Below are positions 18,449 to 27,992 of a DNA stretch of 64,000 nucleotides, one piece after another. The DNA comes from Coleofasciculus sp937127375 (GTDB lineage: Bacteria; Cyanobacteriota; Cyanobacteriia; Cyanobacteriales; Coleofasciculaceae). A model generated the notes under the pieces. It had not been told where the DNA came from and ran no database searches. It saw nothing but the letters and a program-made list of their open reading frames with translations. Where the stretch lies: NCBI GenBank assembly GCA_040218875.1, contig JAVJQP010000076.1, one strand, 5' to 3'. How positions within the stretch are numbered: the first letter of the stretch is position 1; each line of letters starts with the position of its first letter. The translations under genes and the position numbers were made by a program.

Positions 18449-21400
18449 ATGGTTGAGAGTGTGGGACTAGGACTCATGAGTTGGGTAACTTGGGTAGCAC
18501 AGATACCGATAGAGCCAGAACTCGATACCGTCGAAGATGCCGCGCTGATTTTTGACGGACCCCAATTTTTTACCACATTGATTGCCGGTGTGGTTTTAGC
18601 GTTTGCGTTCCAGATGCTCTTAACCAATCTGGGTGTGGCGTTGGGAATTTCCTTTGCTGGAGGCTCAGACTCATCATCGTCAAATCAGAAATCCTCAGAG
18701 ACGGTGCAGGGGACAATTCGCAAGGTTGGTACAGCATTAGGATTAGCAACGTTAATCAGCGTAACCTTGGCGCTATTTTTTGCCTGTCTATTTGCCATAG
18801 AATTAAGCCTACTAAATGATCCAGGCTTGGGTGCGATTGTCGGGTTGGTGATTTGGGCAACGTACTTTTCGTTACTTGTTTGGGTCAGTTCAACAACGGT
18901 TGGTTCTTTGATCGGATCAGTAATTAGTACCGCTACCTCTGGTTTTCAAGCCATTTTAGGCACCGCCACAGCCGCAATTGGCGGTAGCGCCGTCCAAAAA
19001 GAGGTGGTGCAAACCGCAGAAGCAACGGCGGCGGCGGTACGTCGAGAACTGGGTTCTGCAATTGACCCGGAGACGATTCGCGAGAACTTAGAAGATTATA
19101 TTCAGGCGATACGACCTCCAGAACTGAATCTGCAAAAGATTCGGACGGAATTAGAAGACTTAATCAATGACCCAAATTTACAAGAAATTGCTGGTAGTGA
19201 CAGCCTGCGTGATATTAATCGGCAGACATTTATTGATTTAGTAAGTAGCCGCAGCGATTTACCGCCACGGGATGTGAATCGAATTGTTGACCAACTTGAA
19301 GCCGTCTGGAAGAAAACGGTGAATCGGTTGCCTTCTTCTAGAGATGCTATGGCAGAATTTAGGGAGTACCTTCAGTCCGCTACGCCGGATCAGCTCGTTA
19401 GTGATGAGTTTACCGAGAAGCTCGATGATTTAGTCACAGAAGTACGCAAGCGCCGCAAAGCCCAAAATCCAGGACCTCTGGCTCAAGCTGCATCCACAGG
19501 TATACATAGTCTGATGGGCATGGTGATGGGACGTGTGGATATATCAGACTTAGATATGGAGAAAATTGTCGGTCAGCTTAAAAACGCAAGAAGCCAAGTT
19601 ACTGAACAGGTTGGTCAAGTTTCCGCTCAGATCCGTGGTGGGACTCAGGATGAATCCTACAGTACGGTGCGAGCCGATGTGGAAAATTATCTGCTCAATA
19701 AATATTCTTGGCAGATGCATCGACCTACATTGGAGCGGGAATTCCGAGATGTACTCTATGATCCAGAAGCTGACCCTGCCAGTGTGGTACAGGAATTAGA
19801 GCAGCTCAATCGGTCAGATTTTGCTGATTTGTTGGCACAACGGGGTGTTTTTACTGAAGAACGGATCAGAGAAATTGCGACCTGGTTGGATATTATTCGC
19901 TTAGAGGTATTATCTGTAGCGATCGCAGCTAGAGAACGAGGTGAGGCGATCGCACTATTAGCCGCGATGGAGCAATATTTCCTATCCACGCCCAAGGAAG
20001 CACTCACGCCTGAGAAGATTCAACTGAATATTAGGGAGATTCTCCATGATCCAGATGCAGATTATGAACACCTGAGCAATCGTCTGGCTCAGTTTGATCG
20101 TCCATTATTTGAGCGGTTGGTCGAACAACGCCAAGATTTAACCCCGATTGAAGGGGAAGCGGTAATCGTTGAGATGGAAAAAGCCCGCGATCGCGTTTTG
20201 GATACAGCCAGAGAAACCCAAGAGGCGCTGAAGGCAAAAGTTGAAGCCCAGTGGATGAAGGTTCAGTCTGTTTTGAGTAACACGGGTAAAGATCAACTGA
20301 ATCCTCAAGCCATTGAACAGGAACTCAAATTACTCTTAGATGAACCTCAAGCGGGATGGCTGCTGCTGCGTAAACGCGCTGAACGCTTTGACCGGGATAC
20401 GTTGGTACAACTGTTAAATCAGCGTCAAGATCTGAGTGAAAGCCAAATTAACCAAACTATCGATCAGGTTGAACGGACGTGGACTCGTGTTCGCAGTATC
20501 CCCCAAAAAATGGCAGATACAACAAAAGAGCAATACGACAAAACCATGTCCGCGATCGCTGAATATCTGCGGAACACCGGGAAGCCAGAACTCAATCCAG
20601 ACGGGATTCAGCGTGATTTGACCAAACTGCTGGATGATCCACAGCATGGAACCCGCTTAATCAGAAAGCGGTTAGCCTCAATGGATCGCGATACCCTGGT
20701 ACAGTTACTCGCCCAACGAGATGATCTGAGTGAACAAGAGGTTAATCAGATCATTGAGCAAGTGTTTTCTACCCTGCGCCGTATCGCCAAAGCCCCCCGA
20801 CGCTGGGCGCTACGCACTCAGGAAACCGCCCAAGATTTCCAAGCCGCTTTTGAGGATTACTTACGTTCGACGGGTAAAGAGGAACTGAATCCCGAAGGAA
20901 TTAAGCGGGATATGCAACTACTGCTGAGTGAACCCGGTTCTGGGATGTCGAGTCTACAAGAACGCTTGTCCCACTTTGATCGCTCGACATTGGTGGCGTT
21001 GTTATCCCAACGGGAGGATATCTCAGAAGAGGATGTTAACCAGATTGCCGATCAAATCCTCAAGGTGCGCGACCAAGCGATCGCCCAAATTCGGACGGTG
21101 CAATATCGCATCCAGTCGATTATTGACGGTATTTTTGAGCGCATTCGCGACTACCTGAATAGCTTAGAACGTCCTGAACTGAATTATGATGGCATCAAGC
21201 AAGATGTGCGGACGTTGTTTGATGACCCAGAAGCTGGGTTTGATGCACTCCGCGATCGCTTGTCTCAGTTTGATCGGGATACCCTAGTCGCGATTATCAG
21301 TTCCCGTGATGATATCTCCGAAGCCGATGCTAATCGGATGATTGGTCAAATTGAGCAGGTTCGCACTCGTTTGCTACAACGGGCAGAACGGATTCAACAA

Positions 21401-21556
21401 CAAGCCCAACTGCGCCTAGAACAGGTCAAGCATCAAACACAACGCCAAGCCGAAGAAACTCGCAAAGCCGCTGCGACGGCTGCTTGGTGGCTCTTTGGCA
21501 CAGCGCTGGTTTCCGCGTTAGCTTCCGCAGGTGCAGGCGCTTTAGGTGTTGCTTGA
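18449..21556 (+). CDS. Large membrane protein with eight ~97-residue helical repeats
   Basis: 1035 residues. Hydrophobic helices lie near residues 40-66, 93-117 and 127-150, and a last one near 1007-1030. The long soluble middle is built of repeats starting near 215, 301, 412, 508, 608, 704, 802 and 900, that is every 96-98 residues. A typical unit contains Y-L-x-S-T-G-K-x-E-L-N-P, then LLDEP, then FDRDTLVQLL, then R-x-D-(L/I)-S-E-x-x-x-N-x-I. The last four units are most alike. No enzyme motif. It is probably a scaffold anchored at both ends; the role is unknown. Confidence 0.85.
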   Translation: MVESVGLGLMSWVTWVAQIPIEPELDTVEDAALIFDGPQFFTTLIAGVVLAFAFQMLLTNLGVALGISFAGGSDSSSSNQKSSETVQGTIRKVGTALGLATLISVTLALFFACLFAIELSLLNDPGLGAIVGLVIWATYFSLLVWVSSTTVGSLIGSVISTATSGFQAILGTATAAIGGSAVQKEVVQTAEATAAAVRRELGSAIDPETIRENLEDYIQAIRPPELNLQKIRTELEDLINDPNLQEIAGSDSLRDINRQTFIDLVSSRSDLPPRDVNRIVDQLEAVWKKTVNRLPSSRDAMAEFREYLQSATPDQLVSDEFTEKLDDLVTEVRKRRKAQNPGPLAQAASTGIHSLMGMVMGRVDISDLDMEKIVGQLKNARSQVTEQVGQVSAQIRGGTQDESYSTVRADVENYLLNKYSWQMHRPTLEREFRDVLYDPEADPASVVQELEQLNRSDFADLLAQRGVFTEERIREIATWLDIIRLEVLSVAIAARERGEAIALLAAMEQYFLSTPKEALTPEKIQLNIREILHDPDADYEHLSNRLAQFDRPLFERLVEQRQDLTPIEGEAVIVEMEKARDRVLDTARETQEALKAKVEAQWMKVQSVLSNTGKDQLNPQAIEQELKLLLDEPQAGWLLLRKRAERFDRDTLVQLLNQRQDLSESQINQTIDQVERTWTRVRSIPQKMADTTKEQYDKTMSAIAEYLRNTGKPELNPDGIQRDLTKLLDDPQHGTRLIRKRLASMDRDTLVQLLAQRDDLSEQEVNQIIEQVFSTLRRIAKAPRRWALRTQETAQDFQAAFEDYLRSTGKEELNPEGIKRDMQLLLSEPGSGMSSLQERLSHFDRSTLVALLSQREDISEEDVNQIADQILKVRDQAIAQIRTVQYRIQSIIDGIFERIRDYLNSLERPELNYDGIKQDVRTLFDDPEAGFDALRDRLSQFDRDTLVAIISSRDDISEADANRMIGQIEQVRTRLLQRAERIQQQAQLRLEQVKHQTQRQAEETRKAAATAAWWLFGTALVSALASAGAGALGVA

Positions 21557-21560
21557 AGAT

Positions 21561-21588
21561 GTAGAGACGTTGCATGCAACGTCTCTAC
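21561..21588. repeat. Perfect 28-bp palindrome (GTAGAGACG family)
   Basis: GTAGAGACGTTGCA followed by its exact complement, 17 bp after... the end of the large repeat-protein gene's coding region. The same palindrome occurs at 35658-35685, and a variant with TAGCATGCTA in the centre lies at 26543-26574. On RNA it would form a 14-bp hairpin without a U tract. Confidence 0.9.
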
Positions 21589-21730
21589 GTCAGGGCGCGT
21601 CTCCAGGGGTTTTCCATATCCCGGTTTCCTTAATTTCGTATCTATCTTTGGATAGAAAAGTAATTTATGACTGTAGAATGACGCCTGTTTTCGCAGCAGT
21701 CGGTAATGTTAGCTGTAGTGTACGGAGAAA

Positions 21731-22219
21731 ATGATAACTATGGATATGATCAATTTATTAATGATCATCGCTACCTTGGCGATCGCCAGCCTTGTTCTCG
21801 TGAAGCCGAATCGCCTGTTTCGCTCAGCGATGATGCTGCTGGGTGTTGCCATCTTTACATTTAATAGTGCTTTTCCTGCTTTCGCTGCCCCCCCGCAAGC
21901 TGCTGTTGATTCCTCTCAAAGCAGTCAACAAACCAATAATGAAAAGGTGACCACCTCTGCAGCAGGGAGTCAGTATCAAGGCATTGAATATGTTGAATCG
22001 AGCCGAGGTGGAAAGGAACTCACTGATTCTCAGATTCAGGATAAAATTGAATCCGATATTTCTGAGAACCTAGTTGCTGGCGTTTCGAGTGGTGCGGTTC
22101 GACTCACCGGAACGGTTAAAGACCAAGCAACGGCTCGTAAGATCGTTGAAAAGATCAAAGATATTCCTGGTGTTCACGAGATTACTTTCGATTTAGCCCT
22201 GGAAGATATTCCCTCTTAA
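21731..22219 (+). CDS. Secreted/periplasmic BON-domain protein
   Basis: 162 residues. Two hydrophobic stretches near the N-terminus (residues about 6-24 and 32-52) end in a cleavage-like AFAAPP. A Gln/Ser-rich linker follows, then a BON domain (about 95-160: IQDKIESDIS, VRLTGTVKDQATARKIVEKI, PGVHEITFDL). BON domains bind membrane or lipid surfaces in the periplasm. Two in-frame ATGs lie close to the start; the first is kept. The gene is followed by a strong terminator. Confidence 0.8.
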   Translation: MITMDMINLLMIIATLAIASLVLVKPNRLFRSAMMLLGVAIFTFNSAFPAFAAPPQAAVDSSQSSQQTNNEKVTTSAAGSQYQGIEYVESSRGGKELTDSQIQDKIESDISENLVAGVSSGAVRLTGTVKDQATARKIVEKIKDIPGVHEITFDLALEDIPS

Positions 22220-22275
22220 TCAATCTTAAATGAACAAATATTCCGTTAATCTCAAACGGAGTTTTTCTGTCTTAA

Positions 22276-22310
22276 ATTGGTCTTGTTCTATCCCACAAGA
22301 CCAATTTTTT
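22276..22310 (+). terminator. Rho-independent terminator
   Basis: The 11-bp stem ATTGGTCTTGT / ACAAGACCAAT has an 8-base loop (TCTATCCC) and is followed by a run of six T (22305-22310). A weaker 6-bp hairpin (TCCGTT/AACGGA, 22242-22260) with five T lies just before it. Both follow the BON-domain gene and precede the convergent response-regulator gene. Confidence 0.85.
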
Positions 22311-22486
22311 ATAGCAGATTGCAAGTCAGTAAACCCCTTTTGAGCGTAAGCGAAACCCAACAGACTAACCCACGCTGGTTAGGTTACTCTACCCTTCGGG
22401 TTCTCCTAGGCGAGTACGATAAGGTGAGAGCCTACGTTCCCAGAGTCCAACCTATAAAGGGCGTCTGATAAAACGGGACATTCAGA

Positions 22487-23578
22487 TTAAAATCCCAATA
22501 AAAGATAGGTTTCATTTTCTTGTTGAGTAACGGTTTGTCTCCAGCTCATTTCCGGAGATACATCTTCAAGTAGGATAAATAACTGATTATCAACATTCAT
22601 ACTATAAATATCAATATACTCCGGTCGCTGCGGATTATGAGAACGCGCCACACCTTCGAGCCTAAAATCTTCTGTTTTTCCTGCCAAAATATCCAATAAT
22701 ATATCGTCTAAACCAATCAACTCTGGAAAACTAATGCAGACCGATTTGCCAATGGTTAATTTTTCGGGAAAATCACAAAACTGGTGAGCCTGATCAGAAA
22801 TCTCGCGAATCGTTAAATCGGGATTAAGGATCAAATACTCCATCTGGCGCATTGCCACAAACCTTTCCAGAATGGGGTTAAGCTTAGAGGACGCCGTTTG
22901 CAGTTCACAGAGATCCTTCAAACGATAGCCGAACCCATACACAGTTTCAATAATGTCACTTGCACCCGCTTTTTTGAGCTTGCGTCGTAATCCTTTAACA
23001 TGTGCCTTAACCGTTTCCCGGTTTGGTAGATCTCCAAACGTCCAAAGTTTTTCGATAATATAATCTTGACTAAATATCCGGGTTGGAGAGGACATTAACA
23101 AATATAAAAGACCATATTCTTTGGGAGATAGACGCAAGGGTTGTCCCTGACAGGTTACTTCACAAGTACTCGGATCGATTTCCAAGTTTCCCCATTGCAA
23201 CGTTGGTGTACTAGCATCCCGGTTACGTCTGAGTAATGCCCGAACTCGAGCCGCTAGCCCCTCAACAGGACAGGGTTTAATAATATAATCATCAGCGCCT
23301 GCATCTAATCCCGCCACCATATCTTGCGTTGCAGCTGATGCACTCAGTAGAACAATTGGACTGGTATTTCCCGCTTGTCTTAAACGGCGACAAAGACTAA
23401 TACTATCCAGATGAGGCAAATTAATATCAAGCAGAATCAAATCATAGTTATAGGCTAAAGCATTGTCCAATCCTGTCTCGCCATCATACGCCAGATCAAC
23501 AACATAATTTTGTTGAGTTAACCCTGCCACAATGGTTTTGGCTAAAGTTTGATTGTCCTCAATAACCAAAAGTTTCAT
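22487..23578 (-). CDS. OmpR-type response regulator with C-terminal PAS-like domain
   Basis: 363 residues in three parts: a receiver domain (1-117, phosphoacceptor Asp51 in LLDINLP, conserved Lys in IIKPCP), a winged-helix DNA-binding domain (about 125-218), and an extra C-terminal region of about 130 residues. That region starts RFVAMRQMEYLILNPDLTI and resembles the PAS-like part found in large cyanobacterial sensor proteins. It ends TQQENETYLLLGF, where longer relatives usually continue. There is no kinase next door. Upstream 23579-23836 is non-coding. Confidence 0.85.
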   Translation of the reverse strand: MKLLVIEDNQTLAKTIVAGLTQQNYVVDLAYDGETGLDNALAYNYDLILLDINLPHLDSISLCRRLRQAGNTSPIVLLSASAATQDMVAGLDAGADDYIIKPCPVEGLAARVRALLRRNRDASTPTLQWGNLEIDPSTCEVTCQGQPLRLSPKEYGLLYLLMSSPTRIFSQDYIIEKLWTFGDLPNRETVKAHVKGLRRKLKKAGASDIIETVYGFGYRLKDLCELQTASSKLNPILERFVAMRQMEYLILNPDLTIREISDQAHQFCDFPEKLTIGKSVCISFPELIGLDDILLDILAGKTEDFRLEGVARSHNPQRPEYIDIYSMNVDNQLFILLEDVSPEMSWRQTVTQQENETYLLLGF

Positions 23579-23836
23579 TTTTTTTCCCTTTTGTGCAATA
23601 GATGATCCTGAATCTTCCTGTAATATCCCCCGATTTTTAAGCAGGAAATTCCTCCCCTATTGAAACCCACGCCTTGCCTACATCATTTGTGACAATTTTT
23701 CAGGAGGTGGAAAGATGGGGGATAGGAAGACGCGATAATGGCAGACAGAAGAGATTCTGTCCACCTGAAACCCCTATTCTGCCTCACTTCAAAAGAGTAT
23801 GGTAAAAAAACCAGCGATTGTAAGCGATTGTAATAG

Positions 23837-25870
23837 ATGTTAAACACAAAACCAACTAATTCTATGTCGTTGTCGATGAGTCCCCAGGAGCGTAACCTGC
23901 TCCACTCCTTAGTTGACTACTCCTCTATCCAGTCTCTGCCAGAAATTTGGTCGATCGCGGCGCAGCGATTTGGACAGATTATTGCCCTCAGAGATCCTCA
24001 CACCCAACCCGAGGTGATCTTCACGTACACTCAGTTGGTGCGCCAGATTCAACAATTGGCGGCGGGATTACAAACCCTGTTTGATAATCCGGTGATCCAA
24101 GCGGAACAAGAGTCCTCGGAACTTCCTCCCCGTATCGCCTTAATTGCCGATAACAGCCCCCGTTGGCTGATTGCGGATCAGGGGATCATGACAGCTGGGG
24201 CGGCAAATGTGGTTCGTAGCGCCCAAGCTGATCCCAAAGAATTGCGGTATATCTTAGAACACAGTGGTAGCATTGCTTTAGTTGTCGAAGATACCAAGAC
24301 ACTGACCAAACTCAAACCTCATCTTGACGAGTTGCCGATTCAGTTTGTGATCCTACTCTCCGATGAAGAACCACCTGCTGAAGACAAACTCAAGGTGCTT
24401 AATTTCTCTGAGGTGATGAGTCTGGGTTCAAACGCAACTCTACAACCGATTCAGACGACCCGTCAAACCCTCGCCACCTTAATGTACACCTCCGGCACCA
24501 CCGGGAAACCCAAGGGTGTGATGTTAACCCATGGTAACCTGTTGCATCAAGTGACTACATTTGGTATCGTCCTCCAACCCAAACCGGGCGATCGCGTCTT
24601 AAGTATTTTACCGACGTGGCATGTCTACGAACGCACCGTTGAATACTTCCTCCTCTCCCAAGGATGTACCCAAATTTACACCACGATTCGCCATGTCAAA
24701 GCCGATCTCAAAGCCTTTAAACCCATCTACATGATCGGCGTTCCTCGGCTGTGGGAATCGATTTATGATGGGGTGCAAAAGCAGTTTCGGGAGCAACCAC
24801 CGAACAAGCAAAAATTAGTGTTCACCTTACTGGATATCAGTCAGCGTTATATTAAAGCGCGGCGAATCGCTCAAGGGTTAGACTTGAACCAGCTTAATCC
24901 TAGTCCCCTAGAACGTCTTAGCGCCAGCATCCAAGCCTCACTCCTATTACCCGCCCATAAATTAGCCGACAAACTCATTTATCAAACCGTGCGGGCGGCA
25001 ACCGGGGGTCAAATCAAAACCATTATCAGTGGTGGGGGTTCCCTGGCAATGCATTTAGAAAACTTCTTTGAAATTGCCGGGATTGAGATTCTGGTGGGGT
25101 ATGGACTCACCGAAACCTCTCCTGTGACGAACGTTCGCCGGATGGAACGGAATCTGCGCCGTTCCTCCGGACTTCCCATGCCCGGAACCCAGATTCGCAT
25201 TGTTGATCCCGAAACCCGGAAACCCTTACCCACAGGCGAACAGGGGTTAGTTTTGGTCAAAGGACCCCAAGTGATGCAAGGGTATTATAAAAACCCAGAG
25301 GCAACGGCAAAAGCCATTGACTCCGAGGGATGGTTTGATACCGGAGATTTAGGATGGGTGACGCCCAACCATGATTTAGTCTTGACAGGACGGGCAAAAG
25401 ATACCATCGTATTGACCAACGGCGAAAATATCGAGCCGCAACCGATTGAAGATGCCTGTCTGCGAAGTCCCTATATCGAACAAATTATGCTAGTGGGTCA
25501 AGATCAGCGATCGCTCGGTGCGTTAATTGTGCCGAATCTAGACGCCCTGCAACAGTGGGCAGCCGCTGAAAATGTTACCCTAAACTTGCCCAACTCCGAT
25601 ACGAACGAGGACAGCGAGTCGTTCCGGACGGGTATTGAGCTGAAAAGTAAAGAGGTGCAGAACCTATTCCGGCAAGAATTGAACCGGGAAGTCAAAAATC
25701 GACCGGGCTATCGCCCTGATGATCGAATTGGTCAATTTGCGCTGATTTTAGAACCCTTTTCCATAGAAAATGGCATGATGACTCAAACACTGAAAATCCG
25801 GCGACTCGTTGTTACTCAACGATATCGCGATATCATTAACGGGATGTTCGCCCCTATTGCGGGGAAATAG
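23837..25870 (+). CDS. aas: Acyl-ACP synthetase / AMP-dependent fatty acid ligase
   Basis: 677 residues of the ANL adenylate-forming superfamily, of the cyanobacterial acyl-acyl carrier protein synthetase type, which reactivates free fatty acids. Visible are the P-loop YTSGTTGKPKGVMLTHGNL, the A5-like GYGLTETSPV, the GWFDTGDLGW motif and the LTGRAKDTIVLTNGENIEPQ hinge. Length matches cyanobacterial Aas rather than shorter CoA ligases; acyl-CoA ligase activity cannot be excluded from sequence. Monocistronic, about 260 bp from the divergent regulator gene. Confidence 0.9.
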   Translation: MLNTKPTNSMSLSMSPQERNLLHSLVDYSSIQSLPEIWSIAAQRFGQIIALRDPHTQPEVIFTYTQLVRQIQQLAAGLQTLFDNPVIQAEQESSELPPRIALIADNSPRWLIADQGIMTAGAANVVRSAQADPKELRYILEHSGSIALVVEDTKTLTKLKPHLDELPIQFVILLSDEEPPAEDKLKVLNFSEVMSLGSNATLQPIQTTRQTLATLMYTSGTTGKPKGVMLTHGNLLHQVTTFGIVLQPKPGDRVLSILPTWHVYERTVEYFLLSQGCTQIYTTIRHVKADLKAFKPIYMIGVPRLWESIYDGVQKQFREQPPNKQKLVFTLLDISQRYIKARRIAQGLDLNQLNPSPLERLSASIQASLLLPAHKLADKLIYQTVRAATGGQIKTIISGGGSLAMHLENFFEIAGIEILVGYGLTETSPVTNVRRMERNLRRSSGLPMPGTQIRIVDPETRKPLPTGEQGLVLVKGPQVMQGYYKNPEATAKAIDSEGWFDTGDLGWVTPNHDLVLTGRAKDTIVLTNGENIEPQPIEDACLRSPYIEQIMLVGQDQRSLGALIVPNLDALQQWAAAENVTLNLPNSDTNEDSESFRTGIELKSKEVQNLFRQELNREVKNRPGYRPDDRIGQFALILEPFSIENGMMTQTLKIRRLVVTQRYRDIINGMFAPIAGK

Positions 25871-26067
25871 GGTGAAAGAGTCTGCTGGCAAGTTGCCTGT
25901 GGCTCTTAACATGATTATGCCCCTAAACTTTGGGTTATCCTGTTAGTCGGATTAACCCTTACCTTTTTAACTTGCGGTGGGGGATTGGGGGAGGCAATAA
26001 GTCCCACGCCATTGCCCAAACTGCCGTATTGAAGTCAGAAAGGAACGACCTACTGAGAAATACCTAT

Positions 26068-26538
26068 ATGCCTACAGAAGAATCTCAATCCAAAGAATCT
26101 CAATCCAACCTACTCTTGAAGCGACCGGTTAATATTAAAGCCATTGTCACACCCCGCTGGAAGGAGGAGGTACAACAACAACTCCAGGGACAAATTAACC
26201 AACTGGACTCTCAACTTCAACAGTTGGACATGCAAGGGCAACGGGCGATCGCGGAAATTCAAAAGCAAAGTGTGAATCCTCCGGGTCCTCAAGTCAAGCA
26301 GCAAATCGAAAGTATTCAATTGCAGGTCAATCAAAAGAAAAGTGAGCTGCTAGAGCAAAAAAACCAGCAACTCCAGCAACTTCAACAGGTACAGATGCTC
26401 GAACTTGACCAAGAAGTCAATCAAGGTCAGATCGAAAGCTTCTTCCGCGTTGAAGCCGGAGATAACCTGGTTCGCAAAATGCAGGTCGAAATTCTCCTAC
26501 GAGATGGTGTAGTCGAAGAAATTCGCGGCGATATCTAA
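26068..26538 (+). CDS. YlqD-family coiled-coil protein
   Basis: About 156 residues from the ATG at 26068 (MPTEESQSKES), which is preferred over the TTG at 25930 because the upstream part is not conserved-looking. The family core VNIKAIVTPRWKEEVQQQLQ is followed by a long Gln-rich coiled coil (about 35-115) and the C-terminal stretch FRVEAGDNLVRKMQVEILLR. YlqD proteins have no established role. It lies between aas and ndbB on the same strand and is followed by a perfect palindrome. Confidence 0.78.
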   Translation: MPTEESQSKESQSNLLLKRPVNIKAIVTPRWKEEVQQQLQGQINQLDSQLQQLDMQGQRAIAEIQKQSVNPPGPQVKQQIESIQLQVNQKKSELLEQKNQQLQQLQQVQMLELDQEVNQGQIESFFRVEAGDNLVRKMQVEILLRDGVVEEIRGDI

Positions 26539-26542
26539 CGTG

Positions 26543-26574
26543 GTGTAGAGACGTAGCATGCTACGTCTCTACAC
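26543..26574. repeat. Perfect 32-bp palindrome (GTAGAGACG family variant)
   Basis: GTGTAGAGACGTAGCA followed by its exact complement, starting 4 bp after the YlqD-type gene. It differs from the copies at 21561 and 35658 by paired changes in the centre (TTGCATGCAA to TAGCATGCTA) that keep the symmetry. Confidence 0.9.
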
Positions 26575-26632
26575 TGCCTCTTGCTATCCTGGAAGGAAGT
26601 TCCCCTACCACGGATAATCCGCCCATTCAATA

Positions 26633-27832
26633 ATGAGTGACCAAACAACCCGATTATGTATTCTCGGTGGAGGCTTTGGGGGGCTTTATACTGCCCTGCG
26701 CTTAAGCCAACTCCCTTGGGAAACGTCACAGCAGCCAGAAATTATACTCGTTGATCAAAGCGATCGCTTCGTATTTATGCCCCTGCTGTACGAACTCCTG
26801 ACAGGTGAACTGCAAACCTGGGAAATTGCCCCACCCTTTGAAGAACTCCTGGCAAATACTGGGGTACGCTTCACCCAAGCGACGGTGATGGGGATTGATA
26901 GTGAGCAACAGCGGGTACAATTGCAGGATGGCGTAGAGTTTGCTTACGATCGCCTAGTCTTATCCTTAGGTGGAGTTACACCGATGGAAAGCGTCCCCGG
27001 TGTGGCTGAACATGCCATTCCCTTTCGGGCGATCGCAGATGCTTATCGTTTAGAAGAACGGTTACGGATTCTCGAAGAATCTGATACGGAAAAAATCCGT
27101 GTCGCGGTTGTCGGTGGTGGATATAGTGGCGTGGAACTCGCCTGCAAACTCGCTGAACGGTTAGGAGAACGCGGACGCATCCGGTTAATTGAACAGGGTG
27201 AGATGATTCTGAAAACCTCTCCCGAATTTAACCGTGAAGCCTCACAACAGGCTTTAAATGAGCGAAAGGTATGGATTGACCTAGACACCTCAGTAGAGGC
27301 GATCAGCGCCGATACTATTTCTCTACTTTACAAAGGACAGGTAGATACCATTCCGGTTGATATCGTGTTATGGACTGTTGGCACCACAGTCGCCCCCGTC
27401 GTGCGATCGCTCCCCTTTAAACAAAACCACCGGGGTCAACTCATGATCACCCCAACCCTACAAGTGGTGGATCATCCCGAACTTTATGCTTTAGGGGATC
27501 TAGCCGATTGTCGAGACATCACCGGTCAACAAGTCCCCAATACGGCTCAATCTGCCTTCCAGCAAGCCGATTACGCTGCTTGGAATATTTGGGCATCTCT
27601 AACCGGGCGTCCCTTACTCCCCTTCCGCTACCAGCATTTAGGCGAGATGATGACATTAGGGACAGACAACGCGACACTGACTGGGTTAGGATTAAAACTT
27701 GATGGGGTCTTCGCCCACCTAGCGCGGCGTCTTGCCTATCTTTATCGTATGCCCACCCTAGACCATCAGCTCAAAGTTGGTTTAAATTGGATGGCACAAC
27801 CTTTATTGAATCTGCTAAAACATGAGGGGTAA
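26633..27832 (+). CDS. ndbB: Type II NAD(P)H dehydrogenase, NdbB type
   Basis: 399 residues, an FAD-dependent two-dinucleotide-fold protein. The first Rossmann motif is LCILGGGFGGLYTALRL, the second VAVVGGGYSGVELACKL, and the FAD-binding end is ELYALGDLADCRD. The sequence agrees closely with my memory of Synechocystis NdbB (the GRPLLPFRYQHLGEM and YRMPTLDHQLKVGLNW regions). NdbB reduces demethylnaphthoquinone in phylloquinone synthesis. It is a peripheral membrane protein with no transmembrane helix. Preceded by a palindrome; otherwise alone. Confidence 0.87.
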   Translation: MSDQTTRLCILGGGFGGLYTALRLSQLPWETSQQPEIILVDQSDRFVFMPLLYELLTGELQTWEIAPPFEELLANTGVRFTQATVMGIDSEQQRVQLQDGVEFAYDRLVLSLGGVTPMESVPGVAEHAIPFRAIADAYRLEERLRILEESDTEKIRVAVVGGGYSGVELACKLAERLGERGRIRLIEQGEMILKTSPEFNREASQQALNERKVWIDLDTSVEAISADTISLLYKGQVDTIPVDIVLWTVGTTVAPVVRSLPFKQNHRGQLMITPTLQVVDHPELYALGDLADCRDITGQQVPNTAQSAFQQADYAAWNIWASLTGRPLLPFRYQHLGEMMTLGTDNATLTGLGLKLDGVFAHLARRLAYLYRMPTLDHQLKVGLNWMAQPLLNLLKHEG

Positions 27833-27884
27833 GAACATTTTGACTCTTCACTTTGGAAAGAGGGCATAGCGCACGAGGGATGTA

Positions 27885-27992
27885 GGGGCGGGTTTTACCG
27901 ATAACATTGAGGAGAAAACCCTTAATTGAACTAAACCCGCCCCGATCAAGTGGGAGAACAATAAGACAAATGACAAATAACGAATGACAAAT
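27885..27992. repeat. Palindromic element plus heptamer repeats
   Basis: GGGGCGGGTTTTACC and CTAAACCCGCCCC arms enclose about 35 bp (27885-27943). After a 20 bp spacer, TGACAAA/TGACGAA-like heptamers (27963-27992) run into the ATG of the next gene. Confidence 0.85.
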
